Notes: generated from the letters alone by a model not told the origin. A stretch of 64,000 nucleotides of DNA from Strigamia acuminata (GCA_949358305.1 OX442315.1:11620427-11684426); one strand, 5' to 3'; shown: positions 31,574-41,925, numbered from the stretch's first letter. Numbers and translations are program-made.

Positions 31574-33414
31574 AACTGAATACTCCCATCTTGCGAAAAT
31601 TGATCCAAACATGAGTGATGCTTAATCCCATGCTTAACTTTACACCTTAGAAATGGTTGAGATACGTTGTATGGCGAATACGAATGCTTTCTACCCAAAT
31701 GAACCCAACTATTAGAATGACGCAATATTTCTTTTCCGTAAAAATTCCGAACGAACAATCCGGGACTAGGAGGTCCATAAACCCAAGCATCTCCTATTCG
31801 AACTAATGTGGGCTTTTTGCGGTATATTTTAGTTGAGTTCGACATATTGGCCGATAACTTTGACTCGGCCCAAAATTCAATAAAAGCATCTGGTGTCGAT
31901 ACAAAAAAAAAACCATCAGCCTTGTGGTTTATATGATCCACGTACACTTCACCCTCTGAATTAGTCCAGTTCATCTCTTTGGAAAACAGTGTCTTCTTAT
32001 CTTCAAGGTAACCTCCATCACCATCGAAATCCCAAGGAATTACATCATTTAATTTGACAGCTCCCAACAACGAACCGCATTCGATCTGATACACAACTTT
32101 ATTTTTAACACAAAACTTGTGAAACACTTTATATCCATTGATCAACGCATCTCTGCAACAAACTGGCATCATCTTCGCACCGACTTTTCCACCTAGGGAT
32201 TTACAATTCAGTTTGCTTTCTTCACACGAGAATTTGTGTGTGATGCCATCGGGAAGAACAATTCTATTCAAAGCCCATTTTGCACTTAATGAAAACCATG
32301 TTTCACGTTCATTTATCTTCAGTTGGATCCCTGGATCAGTTGAATGGTACATGACATCTGGACAGGCTAAAATAGATCCCGCGTTGGACTGCTTAACGGT
32401 TAAAAAGAAATCTTCAAACACTACATCGTCCTCTAGCTTTTCGTCAAATTTATGAGCACGTAAAAAACTCGATTTGGCAATGAAGGGGCCAATTAAATGT
32501 TCACAGTACATGCATTCGTGTCTTGATTTGTAGTAACCCTCAATATATTCCAATATATACCGCATTAGTTGTGTCTGGTAGCATCCAACTTGCCAATGTC
32601 CCGTTTTATTACGAATTGATCCGCCTACAATAACAGCGCTAGGCTCGGCGGAAAAAACACGTAACTGTCGCTCCAATCGTGCTAGCCAATTGAAGGCATC
32701 CATACGACGTGTAATTAAAGTCAATGGAGTTTTTACTGCATTAATGAGAACGTTTAGTTTACCGCCGAGGTTCGTCTCGTTCGAATACGTCACTATTGAA
32801 ATGGGATGTATGTATGAAAAACATTTGGAATTTTCAGGCGCTCCGATTATAATGGACAAATTATGATAGTCTTTTACAATTTGTTCCAACAATTTGTTCT
32901 CAGCCGAACACGGGTTATCTTTGGATGATACAAAAACAACGGTTAGGATTTTGGAGATGTGTTCAACGTATCCACAATCTTTGGTGACCCAGCTACCGTT
33001 CATGAAATAATAAGGACGGCTGTATTTAGCATGGAGAAATTCTTCAGGACATGCGTATGGCCGAGTTTTTGCGATTAGCGAAGAAGGTTTATCCGAGGAG
33101 AGTTCTTCCGAAGAATTATTGGATTCTGGAGCGCTGCTAAATTCTGAAGACAACATTCGAATTGTTTCGGATAATTTTGATGTTATTTCTTTCTTGTACT
33201 GAGTTGGATTTTTTTCCATGACGGATAAAATGTGTTTTAAGTTCAAGATAGCGTTGTTGTGAAGAGCAGACAGTTGTCGACAGTAACTAAGTGAGACAAT
33301 GAAAGAGCTTCTTCCAGTGCCGGATATGTAAACGTACAAACAAAACGTGATGAGGGTACAGGATATGCATGGAATCACAATGTTCCGGTTTAATTTCATC
33401 TTGTTACTTTTCAT
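31489..33414 (-). CDS. LicD/fukutin-related type II glycosyltransferase, C-terminus replaced by LTR sequence
   Basis: 641 codons from the ATG ending at 33414. Residues about 9-31 form a signal anchor, so a Golgi type II protein is expected. The middle resembles a family-2 glycosyltransferase fold (LTLITRRMDAFNWLARLE and EDDVVFEDFFLTVKQS). From about residue 440 a LicD domain follows: IECGSLLGAVKLNDVIPWDFDGDGG, in which the WDxDxD-type acidic motif binds metal in FKRP and fukutin. This two-domain layout is like C. elegans W02B3.4. The native frame ends at 31578. The last ~27 codons (VVTLIPVNK onward) are antisense LTR sequence, and the original 11-codon end is at 20123-20163. An acceptor TTGTTGCAG just upstream of the ATG and a donor-like GGAAGTAAGT near 33755 suggest a 5' UTR intron. 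Confidence 0.8.
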   Translation of the reverse strand: MKSNKMKLNRNIVIPCISCTLITFCLYVYISGTGRSSFIVSLSYCRQLSALHNNAILNLKHILSVMEKNPTQYKKEITSKLSETIRMLSSEFSSAPESNNSSEELSSDKPSSLIAKTRPYACPEEFLHAKYSRPYYFMNGSWVTKDCGYVEHISKILTVVFVSSKDNPCSAENKLLEQIVKDYHNLSIIIGAPENSKCFSYIHPISIVTYSNETNLGGKLNVLINAVKTPLTLITRRMDAFNWLARLERQLRVFSAEPSAVIVGGSIRNKTGHWQVGCYQTQLMRYILEYIEGYYKSRHECMYCEHLIGPFIAKSSFLRAHKFDEKLEDDVVFEDFFLTVKQSNAGSILACPDVMYHSTDPGIQLKINERETWFSLSAKWALNRIVLPDGITHKFSCEESKLNCKSLGGKVGAKMMPVCCRDALINGYKVFHKFCVKNKVVYQIECGSLLGAVKLNDVIPWDFDGDGGYLEDKKTLFSKEMNWTNSEGEVYVDHINHKADGFFFVSTPDAFIEFWAESKLSANMSNSTKIYRKKPTLVRIGDAWVYGPPSPGLFVRNFYGKEILRHSNSWVHLGRKHSYSPYNVSQPFLRCKVKHGIKHHSCLDQFSQDGSIQFVVTLIPVNKLTQYLTNNTLYFTLVIIQ

Positions 33415-34330
33415 CTATTAACCTGCAACAACAAAATGAAATAAAAGAATTAAAAATTGATCAATAAATGAAGGAAAAAATAATAAATAAACATGTGTGG
33501 AAATAGATTTGTGGCAGTAATAAATGCCACAGGAACAATAAAAACCAAAATAAATTCCCAAAAAAAGAAAAGTTCTAACATTGGACACTTCCGGTCAACT
33601 GGCACGTCGGGAAAGCAAGTGTGCTTTTTTTTAAACAAAATTGTGGTTTTGTTTTACCTTAAAATATTTCTGCCAAAATATTTACAAGGAAACAGGTTGT
33701 AAAATTTCACAGTTTAATTTTCAACAGAAAAATAAACCTAAAAAAAACTTACTTCCGAAATGTGTGGAATTCTTTTTGTTGCGTCTACCGACTCGCCATA
33801 TCTTGTATCATACTTTCTAAACAATCACTTACTTGCACAAATTGTTGCTAGGAGCTGGCCTCCTAGCAACTGCGCTCTGTTGAATAAAATAGACTACAGT
33901 CGACATGTGGCGAGTTAACCTTCCTTTTTCCACAAGTGAAGACTATAATAACGGTTGCACTGCTGCACAACAAGATACTTCACACTTTTAATACTTCAAA
34001 AATATTAAATTAACCATTTTTGTAGAAATTCCAAATTTCTTAGTTAGATTTGTTGCACAAAAAATAACTTAGAAAATATGTGTCCTTCTTTAAAGCAATT
34101 GTAACATATCCTCGTTTTCATACAAGCGGTTTTACGCTCAGCAACAGTCAATGGACAATCCGGACTCGAGTGATCATCCTTTTGGCAAAACGTGCATTTG
34201 TATATGCTAGTATTTATATGTGTTTTGAGTTTAGTTAAGTCTTAAGAAGACTATAAACGCTTTCTCTGGTTGCATTACACTTGCAACAACAAATCGCTAT
34301 ACTCAAAACCACCCCAAAGTTGATCTACAA
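33415..34330. other. LicD upstream region; repeat copy and a foldback remnant
   Basis: 33526-33612 matches the promoter-like repeat at 19226-19284 (ACACTTCCGGTCAACTGGCA). 34298-34328 (ACTCAAAACCACCCCAAAGT) matches the arm of the foldback element at 49794-49822. No gene is seen. Confidence 0.5.
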
Positions 34331-34957
34331 CAGCGGTCGGCAACTGGCGGCCTGCGGTCCGGATCCGGCCCGCGGATGGTCGAATCTTGGACCGCCAATA
34401 TTGTCAAAAAAAAAAATTAATCTAATAGTGTGAAAAGGAAGCGTACTGGCGGGCATATTTCGACACATTATCAGTTTTAAAGTAGTTGTGTTGTGATCTT
34501 GTGAGAAGCATTCGTTCATTTGTGTTAGAATTTGTACCTACATCAATATGGATTCTAAAAAGCTAAAAATTGACGGTGAAAAATAAGAAGTTTCTGACTG
34601 AGTGGACTGAACAATATTGTTTTACGCTGCCTGATAGGCCTAATCCGGTTCCAGTTTGCCTCATATGCAACAAAACTGTCGCTGTTGTTAAAAGTACCAA
34701 TTTAAAGCGACACTACGAAACAACTCATCAGCAGTTCCACAAAAACTTTCCTCTTGGCAGTGAAGCTCGTAAAGAAAAACTCCAAGCATTTTTAACTTCT
34801 TACAAAAAAAGCACGGCATTACTAGTTCGCTGCATGAGCGAGCAAGAAAAATCCGCAGAAGCAGGATTGCGTGTGTGCTGGACGCTTAATAAACACCAGA
34901 AGCCATTTTCAGACTCTGAGATAGTAAAAGAATGCATGTTGGAAGTGACTACGGCAC

Positions 34958-35542
34958 TTTTAGACTTCTAAACCTGATGTTTAGAAGGTCTCATGAAACG
35001 GTTCTGTCTGTCTGTCTGTACGCATCCATATCTCAAAATCTATAGTAGGTGGAGACAAACGGACAACGGCATTAAATCGAGCATACTTATATTAGTATCC
35101 TAAGGTATTTTCAGATTTCTCCGACCTCCGGTTGAATTAATAAACCGGTTTTAGTGCATTTTTAGCGGTGTATTCCATGAAAATTACGGAAATGACGTCA
35201 TCATGACGACGTCATTTCCGTAATTTTCATGGAAGACGGTTCACACTTGCGGATACGCCGCGGATACGTTGCATCCGGGGTTTGCTGCAAATGAGCTGGG
35301 GGCTGCGAAATAAAATCGAATTATTTAGAAATATTTTCTAGTTTCTCGCGCGATTTATTTCCCGATTGTAGCAAACCCCGGATGCAACAATTCTGCAGCA
35401 TATCATATCAAATTTTGGTGGGATTTTGTTTGTTGTTGCTTTATATTGGCAAAAAAAAATTCTTATTTTTTTAATTACTTTATTTTCTATTATTTCGGTG
35501 TTTTATTTAGGGACAAAAGGACAGGGTTTAGAAGTCTAATGT
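34958..35542. mobile_element. MITE nested inside the hAT gene
   Basis: TAGACTTCTAAACC at 34962 and GGTTTAGAAGTCTA at about 35525-35538 form terminal inverted repeats. Transposase-like coding stops on one side and resumes on the other. The interior holds a 27-bp perfect palindrome and another inverted pair (GTTGCATCCGGGGTTTGC near 35268 and its complement near 35370). Confidence 0.6.
35173..35234. repeat. Perfect 27-bp-arm hairpin
   Basis: 35173-35199 is the exact reverse complement of 35208-35234, with an 8-nt loop ATCATGAC. Each arm ends at the loop in TGACGTC, a CRE-like palindrome. Confidence 0.95.
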
Positions 35543-35839
35543 GTAATGCTTCCCTGCATTACAAATCCCAGCTTGTTTGAAGAGAAAAAGGATATTGTCG
35601 CTGCAATTCAAGGTAAACAGAAGAAACGTTTGGCATACGAAACAATGATTGAATATCATTGTTTTTGGAGCGTGGAATATCAACGATGTGTCTCGCCATT
35701 CGACTATTCTTTGTCGTTTCATTTATTGTTTGTTTTATTCTAAAAAAGGCGGTTTTTAAAAGCCTTAAAAAAAAAATTCTAAAAAAAACTTGTCTCGATG
35801 AGTTTTTAAAAATTTAGCGGTCAATCCTGAGCTAAATTG

Positions 35840-36142
35840 ATGCCAAAATCAAAGTGTCCGCAGCAGGAGGAAGAAGAAGATGAAGAAGAGGTTGTTATAA
35901 TGTATTGTGTCACATGCAGGATGAAAACCGCCAGTAAAGACGTCATTACGTGCATGACGAGAAATCAAAGGCCGATTATGAAAGGGACTTGTTGCTGTTG
36001 CAACAAGCGGAAATCGATGTTTCTGAAGTATACGATGATTTGGTTTGTAAAATTGGGTTTTTTGAATTTTATTTTTGTTTGTTTTTGTTTAGGCCATGTT
36101 GTTGAGTTGGAAATTCGAGTGTTGAAGAACGATGTTGTGTGA
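35840..36142 (+). CDS. Cys-rich zinc-ribbon ORF, DUF5679-like (possible virus-derived)
   Basis: 100 codons from ATG 35840. After an acidic start (EEEEDEEE) comes a small four-cysteine module, Y-C-V-x-C-R-x-K-T, then T-R-N-x-R-P-x-x-K-G-T-C-x-x-C-N-K-R-K-S-x-F. This pattern occurs in DUF5679-type proteins of large DNA viruses and in adintovirus or Polinton-like elements, where its role is unknown. Residues after about 62 run into AT-rich sequence, and a GTTTGT...TTTAG intron may follow. It is probably a fragment or small remnant of an integrated element. No capsid, polymerase or integrase lies nearby. Confidence 0.4.
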   Translation: MPKSKCPQQEEEEDEEEVVIMYCVTCRMKTASKDVITCMTRNQRPIMKGTCCCCNKRKSMFLKYTMIWFVKLGFLNFIFVCFCLGHVVELEIRVLKNDVV

Positions 36143-36427
36143 AATTGTTAGGAGTTTGAGTGATTTTAAGTTGAATTGAATTGATTAAATTTTTGTGTTT
36201 CAGATGACGGGTTGACTGCAAATTAAAATAGAAGTGTCTACTACAAAAGAGGAAAAAAAAAGATATAAACGGAATTTTTTTGTTTGAAGGATTTTTATTT
36301 GGTGTATTGAGAAATTGACGTGTATTTTTATTTATTTATTTATTTTTTTTTTCATAAATATCGGAAAAAAAATTGAAAATGGAAAAAAAATAAAGAAAAA
36401 AATAGTAAATATGGTTGTGGATTTGAT

Positions 36428-38193
36428 TTAGCGACGTGTTTTTCGAGTTTTAAGCGAGGGTTTGATTTTCTGGATCGTTTTGAAGGTTTGCGTAATAAAA
36501 TCGACTATACTGATCATCGAGATACCGAGGAAAAAGCCGACGTTGCTGAGCACTTCGGCCGCCAGGGAGGAAAACGGGTACGAATAAAACTCGACCACGA
36601 CTGTTTTCGGGACTGCGATCAACACTGTTGCTACTTTTGTTCCATGTTTTGCATCAGTCAGACTCTTTATAACTGTCGAATGAATCACTGATCTGCAAGG
36701 TCGTCTGCATTTACATAAACCTCGTTTCATGTATGCCTTATTTAAATATTTATCCACGTAGCTGGCCATTTCTTTTACCGTTGAACAAGGCGGAATCGTC
36801 GCGACGTTTGTTTCATGAAATGGTAACTGCCAAAATCATACAATATTAATAGTAATATTTATTTTTAATTATTGTATACTTTAATTTTCATATTGTATAC
36901 CTTGCAGGTGACATTTGTTTCAAGTAGCAATTTATCCATGCACGAATTCATGCAATTAATGACATTATCTTCGGACCAACATGGATTGCGCAAAGAATTG
37001 ATATTCTGAAACTAAAGAACAAAATAGTGTTGAAATCAGTGGTTTATATTGTGACCGGCTGCCCCTTTCCACTTTCCTGCGTGACAAAATCAGACACTCA
37101 AAGGCACGTCACTTGTTATTTGTTAATTTGTGACACTGCCTTTCTGCAGCGCCACCTATATGTTACTTTGAATAAACTAGTCAGTTATGTAAATCTCAAC
37201 TACACCAACGGTCACGTTATTTGCATGCTCCATTACAGTTTCAAATACTTCGTCAAGACAGACTATGTTTGATGCGTGCTGTGCTGCAGTGAAGCTAAAG
37301 GAGGAGTTTTTACCTCGGTCACTGTGAAATAAACGTAATTCAATGGCTTATGGCTGAGTTTATCGTGTTGCAGATTATATTTATACACTGTTCTGGGTGA
37401 AAGGAATATCTGAAGTAAAGAAAATCAAAATATTTCGATTGATAACAGCCAAAATGTCGATGTCAATGCAATTTATGTACAAGAAAGCGAATGGACAACA
37501 ACCTGAGCCGACGAGTCGTTCATCATTCTAGGGAAAAATATGATCACCTGTCCAGAATCCGTGCCAGTAAAGCGATAAACATTATCTAAATTAAATCAAA
37601 TTCTATCAAAATTTTTTTAAATTTTTTTTTAAATATTATACTATTAATAAATTTGTAGCAGTGTCCCTGAACCGTATCTACTGGGATCCCTGGAACTCGG
37701 CGGGCTCTAACACAATCGCGATTAATTGCTTCGTCGCACTGGAAATAAACGACGAGAACGGTGCAATGTTTGTCAATCCACGTTTCAAATGTATAAAACC
37801 TACCGATTGCAACATCATGGAATCATTTAAATCGTTTCTTTCCCACAAGGCAGTGTCCAAAGAAACTTTTAAACGTGCCATCTCTAGCGGCAACACAATT
37901 TGTAGAAATTGATTCGGACATGCGATGATCGTTGGGAAAGTGTAATTGTCGAAATGACTTTCCACGGCAACACTGGTGCTGATTGACTCAGTGACAAACC
38001 GGCCAAAGCAGACCGACACTTGCCAAATGCATGTAAAAAGAGAGAGGACAATTAAGACAAAACGAAATGCATAAAAACCAACTTTTAACTCTTTTTTCAT
38101 TCTTCCGGGCCCATATATTCGTTTAGGTCTCATTCGAGGCGTTATTTTGTTTCCTCGCAACGTGTAAATACGCGTGTGAGGTTTACGGTTCAT
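36428..38193 (-). CDS. DEG/ENaC (pickpocket-type) channel, copy 1
   Basis: Exons I can support, 5' to 3': about 37678-38193, about 37540-37585, 37314-37409, 36901-37005, 36428-36826. The N-terminus has TM1 (FRFVLIVLSLFTCIWQVSVC) and then FPTIIACPN, the family's post-TM1 motif. Middle exons carry SPRTVYKYN and a Cys-rich CMNSCMDKL. The last exon has CKCRRPC and TM2 (LSNVGFFLGISMISIVDFI), where G-I-S fits the G/S-x-S selectivity filter. These are amiloride-type sodium channels of nerve and epithelium. Donors of the first and second exons are unclear and the cysteine-rich domain looks short. A second copy lies 12 kb away in the same orientation. Confidence 0.75.
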
Positions 38194-38329
38194 TTTAGAT
38201 ATTGGGTATTTGGCGGAACGGAGGAACCTGGTGGAACCGATGGTGATTCCAATCACCAATGCTGCGGAGACGGCTGAACAGCGGAACAAGTTGAACTATT
38301 GTGAAGCTGAACTATCAGACAAAATAAAT

Positions 38330-38500
38330 ATAAAAATAGATACAAAAAATAAATATAAAAAATAAATATAAAAAATAAATATAAAAAATAAATATACAAT
38401 ATAAATATACAAAATAAATATACAAAATAAATATAAAAAATAAATATAAAAAATAAATATTAAAAATCAATATCAAAAATCAATATCAAAAATAAATATT
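38330..38500. repeat. 12-bp AT microsatellite
   Basis: AAATAAATATAA-type units repeat about 13 times with small changes just upstream of DEG/ENaC copy 1. Confidence 0.9.
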
Positions 38501-38574
38501 ATGTTGGTTTTGAGTGTTTGTAAACTACATGTATATACTGTATAAGTTAGATATAAATATAGATATACCGTATA

Positions 38575-38970
38575 CTCTGGCTCATCGTAAGAAGCACACC
38601 AGTTCCTATTGGCCGAGCCTGTTTACTCCTAACTGTTGCCTGTATACTTCCACCAGAAAAAGTAGGTTTGTTGTGATTTTAATTAGTTTAATTATTTTAG
38701 GTGTTTGAAATGATGTAAATTTTTTTATATTTAATAATATAATGTTTTAAAAAGTCTGGAAGCAATGTTTTATGCTGTTACTTTTTCAAAATACATGATT
38801 GTTCAGTTTGTTGAGTTTATTGGTTGCTATGTCAAGCGGTTTTTGAATGTTATGATTGATTGTTTAGTCTGGACACAAAATGGCTTCCCGTATTTCTGGT
38901 ATTTTGGCCTACTTTTATGTAGCCTTACACCAGTGAATAGGCTCGGCCAATAGGAACGCTTAGAATCCAA
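38575..38970. mobile_element. Foldback MITE, 'ATTGGCCGAGCC' family, copy 2
   Basis: GTTCCTATTGGCCGAGCC near 38603 and GGCTCGGCCAATAGGAAC near 38940 are exact reverse complements. Interior sequence (TTTATTGGTTGCTATGTCAA) is shared with 6280-6310. No transposase is present. Confidence 0.7.
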
Positions 38971-39392
38971 TATGGATGTGTGGATAAAACAACTTGCAGC
39001 GTGTATTCTCTAAGAAAATAAGAATGGTGGAATTGTAAAGTTTATTCAGTAGTAAATTCTTAATTTTGGAAATTGTACTCACCCAAATACATTCTTTTGG
39101 TTTGTGCACCGACGCTGAAATAAAAAAATAAAAATAATAATGGCAGAATTTATAGATTTATTCAGTTTGTAAATTTGGAGTAGAAGAGAACTCTGGTCAC
39201 CTACCCAAAATGGATGATTTCTATATAACACTATAATAGCAACTGCTTTAAAAAATGTGATTACGGTAGTTCTATTACGGATTATACAGATACTCGTACT
39301 GTAGCAAAATAAAATTGTTAAAGTGAAGTTTCTGTGCAAAATAACATAAATAATTTGGTTAGAAAAAAGTTTAATGGTTACTAGTACATAAA
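38971..39392. other. No gene seen
   Basis: AT-rich spacer between a foldback element and the TFIIB-like gene. Only short, uninformative open frames. Confidence 0.5.
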
Positions 39393-40097
39393 TTATTTTG
39401 CGGGTAGCTTAGAGACTGGGATGGCGAACACGAAACCACCTGGAAACATTTGCGCTGCTTTGGGGTAGATGAGCTTATAAACTTTTGCGATGGTTGCCTC
39501 ACTTACTCCGACCACTTCCCCGATCTCCTTCCCGCTCTTTTTCTCCCCCGAAGCCAGGCACGCCAAGTAAAGAGCTGCCCCCGCGATCGAAAGCGGACTT
39601 CTCCCGCCTACACCGTCCAAAACAGCCGCTCTTTCGGCAATGCAGATGGCTGCTCGTCGCACCGTGACGTCCACACCCAATTTGCCGCAAAATCTGGCCA
39701 TAAAATCCACACCCTTTCCCGCTTCACTCCCAACATCCTCGACGGTCGTCTCAAGCGACCTCACGATCAACTTGAAACACCGTCCAATGATTTTGACAGA
39801 AACTTTGGAAACGGCGCAGATTTCCTTCAGGGACCTCGGGACTTTTTCCTGCTTGCACGCGAGGTATAGACAGGAAGTAGCAATGGCTTGGTGGGTCCCT
39901 TTAACCTTTTTCGTTTCCAGGACCTTCTTGAACAGATTGTTCGCCCTGTCCACGATGGTCTGTGGCAAGTGGATCCGTTCGGCCATCGTGCTTACAGTAT
40001 ATCTCGAAATGCCGTGATCAGCACGCGGTCGGCGCTCCAATTGCTGCAACGAGGATTGTGACGAGGGCGTCTCGTAACCGGCGAAGAAGAGTTCCAT
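39393..40097 (-). CDS. TFIIB-like protein without zinc ribbon, intronless
   Basis: 234 codons from the ATG ending at 40097. It aligns with the TFIIB core. The first cyclin repeat runs from about residue 38 (TMAERIHLPQTIVDRANNLF, SCLYLACKQEKVPR, LKEICAVSKVS, IGRCFKLI). The second follows (GRSPLSIAGAALYLA, KEIGEVVGVSEATI, YKLIYPKA). The end FAIPVSKLPAK matches the conserved TFIIB C-terminus. Animal TFIIB has about 315 residues; here the ~100 N-terminal residues with the zinc ribbon and B-finger are missing. The cyclin core binds TBP and DNA, while the ribbon recruits RNA polymerase II, so this product could bind without recruiting. Single exon and truncation suggest a retrocopy, but the frame is intact. 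The sequence is more GC-rich than its surroundings. Confidence 0.85.
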   Translation of the reverse strand: MELFFAGYETPSSQSSLQQLERRPRADHGISRYTVSTMAERIHLPQTIVDRANNLFKKVLETKKVKGTHQAIATSCLYLACKQEKVPRSLKEICAVSKVSVKIIGRCFKLIVRSLETTVEDVGSEAGKGVDFMARFCGKLGVDVTVRRAAICIAERAAVLDGVGGRSPLSIAGAALYLACLASGEKKSGKEIGEVVGVSEATIAKVYKLIYPKAAQMFPGGFVFAIPVSKLPAK

Positions 40098-40489
40098 GTG
40101 CTGCAGACCCCTTGAGCTTCACTGCCTTTCTTTAGTGAAGTTTTAAATGGTTGATCTTTTTGACTTCAATTTAGTAAATGTGGTTGTATTGGGTTGTTGA
40201 AATGCGTAGGAGAGTTTAAATTGTTTTTCTTCAATTTTATTCAAATTTCAAATGTTTTCCTTTAATTTTATTCAAATTCAATTGTTTTCTTTCAACGTTT
40301 GTTAAAATTTAATTAAATTCCCCTCAATTTTATTTCAATTCCAATCGTTTTCCTTTAAATTTTATTCAAATTCAATCATCTTTCACAAAAAAAACTACCA
40401 ACTTCCTCAAACACAACCGACTAAACCCACATGTAAAACCCAAACAAATCAACTCAAAAACAAAACCAAAACCAAAACCAACAAACGTT
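40098..40489. other. No gene; AT-rich internal repeats
   Basis: Degenerate repeats of AATTTTATTCAAATTCAAT around 40235-40380. Nothing else supported. Confidence 0.4.
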
Positions 40490-41925
40490 GTAGTGTACAT
40501 AAAACGTGTGAAGTGATTTGTTCCTAGGCATCAAAATTAATATTGCAAATATATCAATTTGTGCACCAATAGCTAAATTTAATCATCTTGAACATTTGAA
40601 ATTGCTCGTTTTCAAGTTATAAAATTTAATTCAGAACATAGAAAAACGTGAAAGTGAAAGAAATTTCAACATTCCATTTACAATACAAGAACGTGTTTTA
40701 AAATTGAAAATGAACTGAGGAAAAAATATACAATTCTACTTGTCAAGAACTCAAAGAAATAAGTATGTTACTTTAAAAAATGAAATGCACAAACAAAACA
40801 AAAAATTAGCGTTTGAATTTAAGAATTATAAACAGAATGAACGAAACAAATGGTTTTGAATTTCTATTCCTGCTTTTCTCCTGAATGGGTTAAATGATGT
40901 CTTCTTAAATTCCCACTTTTAATGCAGGAATAAGCACACAAATGACACTTGAACGGTTTTTTGCCAGTATGGGTTAAAAGATGCGTTTTTAAGGTCTCAT
41001 TTCGATTACTAGAATAATCACACAAATGACATTTGAATGGTTTTTCTCCTGAGTGGGTTAATAGATGTCTCTTTAAATGCCCACTTTCACTGCAGGAATA
41101 ATCACACAAATGGCACTTGAATGGTTTTTCTCCTGTATGGGTTAATAGATGACTTTTTAAATTCCAATTTTTACTCGAACAATAATCACACAAATGGCAC
41201 TTGAACGGTTTTTCTCCAGTGTGAATTCGCATGTGGACAGTCATGTAAGTTTTAAGTCGAAATGAAAGTGAACACATTTGACATTGGAAAGGCTTTTCAC
41301 CAGTGTGTTTAAGCATGTGATAGTTCATTTAATAAATGTACCAACACGAATAATCACACAGATTGCAATTGAAATCCTGTCGTGTCCTCTTCATTTTTTT
41401 TTACTTCAACAATAATGACACTGAAATGAACGTAGTCTGAAATGAAAAGAAAATAATAATAATAAATTTCGAAAACGATTAACTTAATTGGACACACATT
41501 AAATAATATTTGTATGTACGGTATATACTCTGAACAGAAAAGGCGCGGCGTGGGAAGGTCGGGGCATCGCCGCTAATAGTTCGAATTCAGTTAAATTCAC
41601 GTCAGTTAGGCGAGTTAGGCCTAACGTTCGATGCACGATTGCGCCGAACTTTATAAACCCGAAAAAATTCCAATAACACCCAAAAAAAATGTGATTTATC
41701 TATTCTCGTATGTTTACCTTAATCTGCTTACACTTTGGAACCTTTCAAACGTAATAAACATGCACTTAATCGAGGATGAACGAAAAAGTGCGATACATCA
41801 GAATACAATAAGATAAAGCAAACGGCCGTTGCCATAAAAACTACAAGTACATATCAGCGCCGACTATTGACAATAATTTAACTAAACACAATACAACAAA
41901 GGCACAAACATGACAAATTGAATGC
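40490..41925. repeat. Left arm of a large inverted duplication
   Basis: 40560-41790 is the reverse complement of about 43890-45115, and 41811-41925 is the reverse complement of about 42495-42600, at roughly 90 percent by eye. The arm includes a zinc-finger gene and its flanks. The 42.60-43.88 kb gap in the other arm is a later insertion. Confidence 0.85.
40864..41394 (-). pseudogene. C2H2 zinc-finger gene, left copy, one nonsense codon
   Basis: ATG ending at 41394 opens MKRTRQ and the first finger (CNLCDYSC). TAA at 41329-41331 stops it after 21 codons. The same frame then stays open for 154 codons to 40864, with five more C2H2 fingers, the middle three of the type C-x2-C-x12-H-x3-H joined by TGEKPFKCHLC linkers, a DNA-binding array. 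Translation from ATG 41328 would still give five fingers. The right copy at 44210 lacks this stop but has a different one. Confidence 0.75.

Larger units (their letters stand above)
34331..35612 (+). mobile_element. Truncated hAT-family transposon
   Basis: It begins with the hAT-type terminus CAGCGGTCGGCAACTGGCGG, then a GC-rich end and a BED-finger transposase frame. No right terminus (GCCGACCGCTG) is present nearby. The element is interrupted by a MITE at 34958-35542 and cut at about 35612 by a dispersed repeat. Confidence 0.65.
34548..35612 (+). pseudogene. hAT transposase fragment (BED finger, SCAND3/GTF2IRD2-like)
   Basis: ATG 34548 opens MDSKKLKIDGEK and hits TAA after 12 codons. A one-base shift there restores the long frame, which continues NKKFLTEW. 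It has a BED-type finger, C-L-I-C ... H-x5-H (VCLICNK, then RHYETTH), and KHQKPFSDSEIVKECMLEV, typical of hAT transposases in animal genomes. The frame breaks at about 34957 where a MITE begins. What looks like the continuation (LFEEKKDIVAAIQ) reappears at 35576-35612. The catalytic core is absent. Confidence 0.6.

Noticed and set aside
35900-36120. Alternative frame encoding a Leu/Glu-rich helix across a possible intron
   Set aside because: It overlaps the four-cysteine ORF, whose residue pattern is specific, and it has a stop just upstream. Kept only as a caveat.
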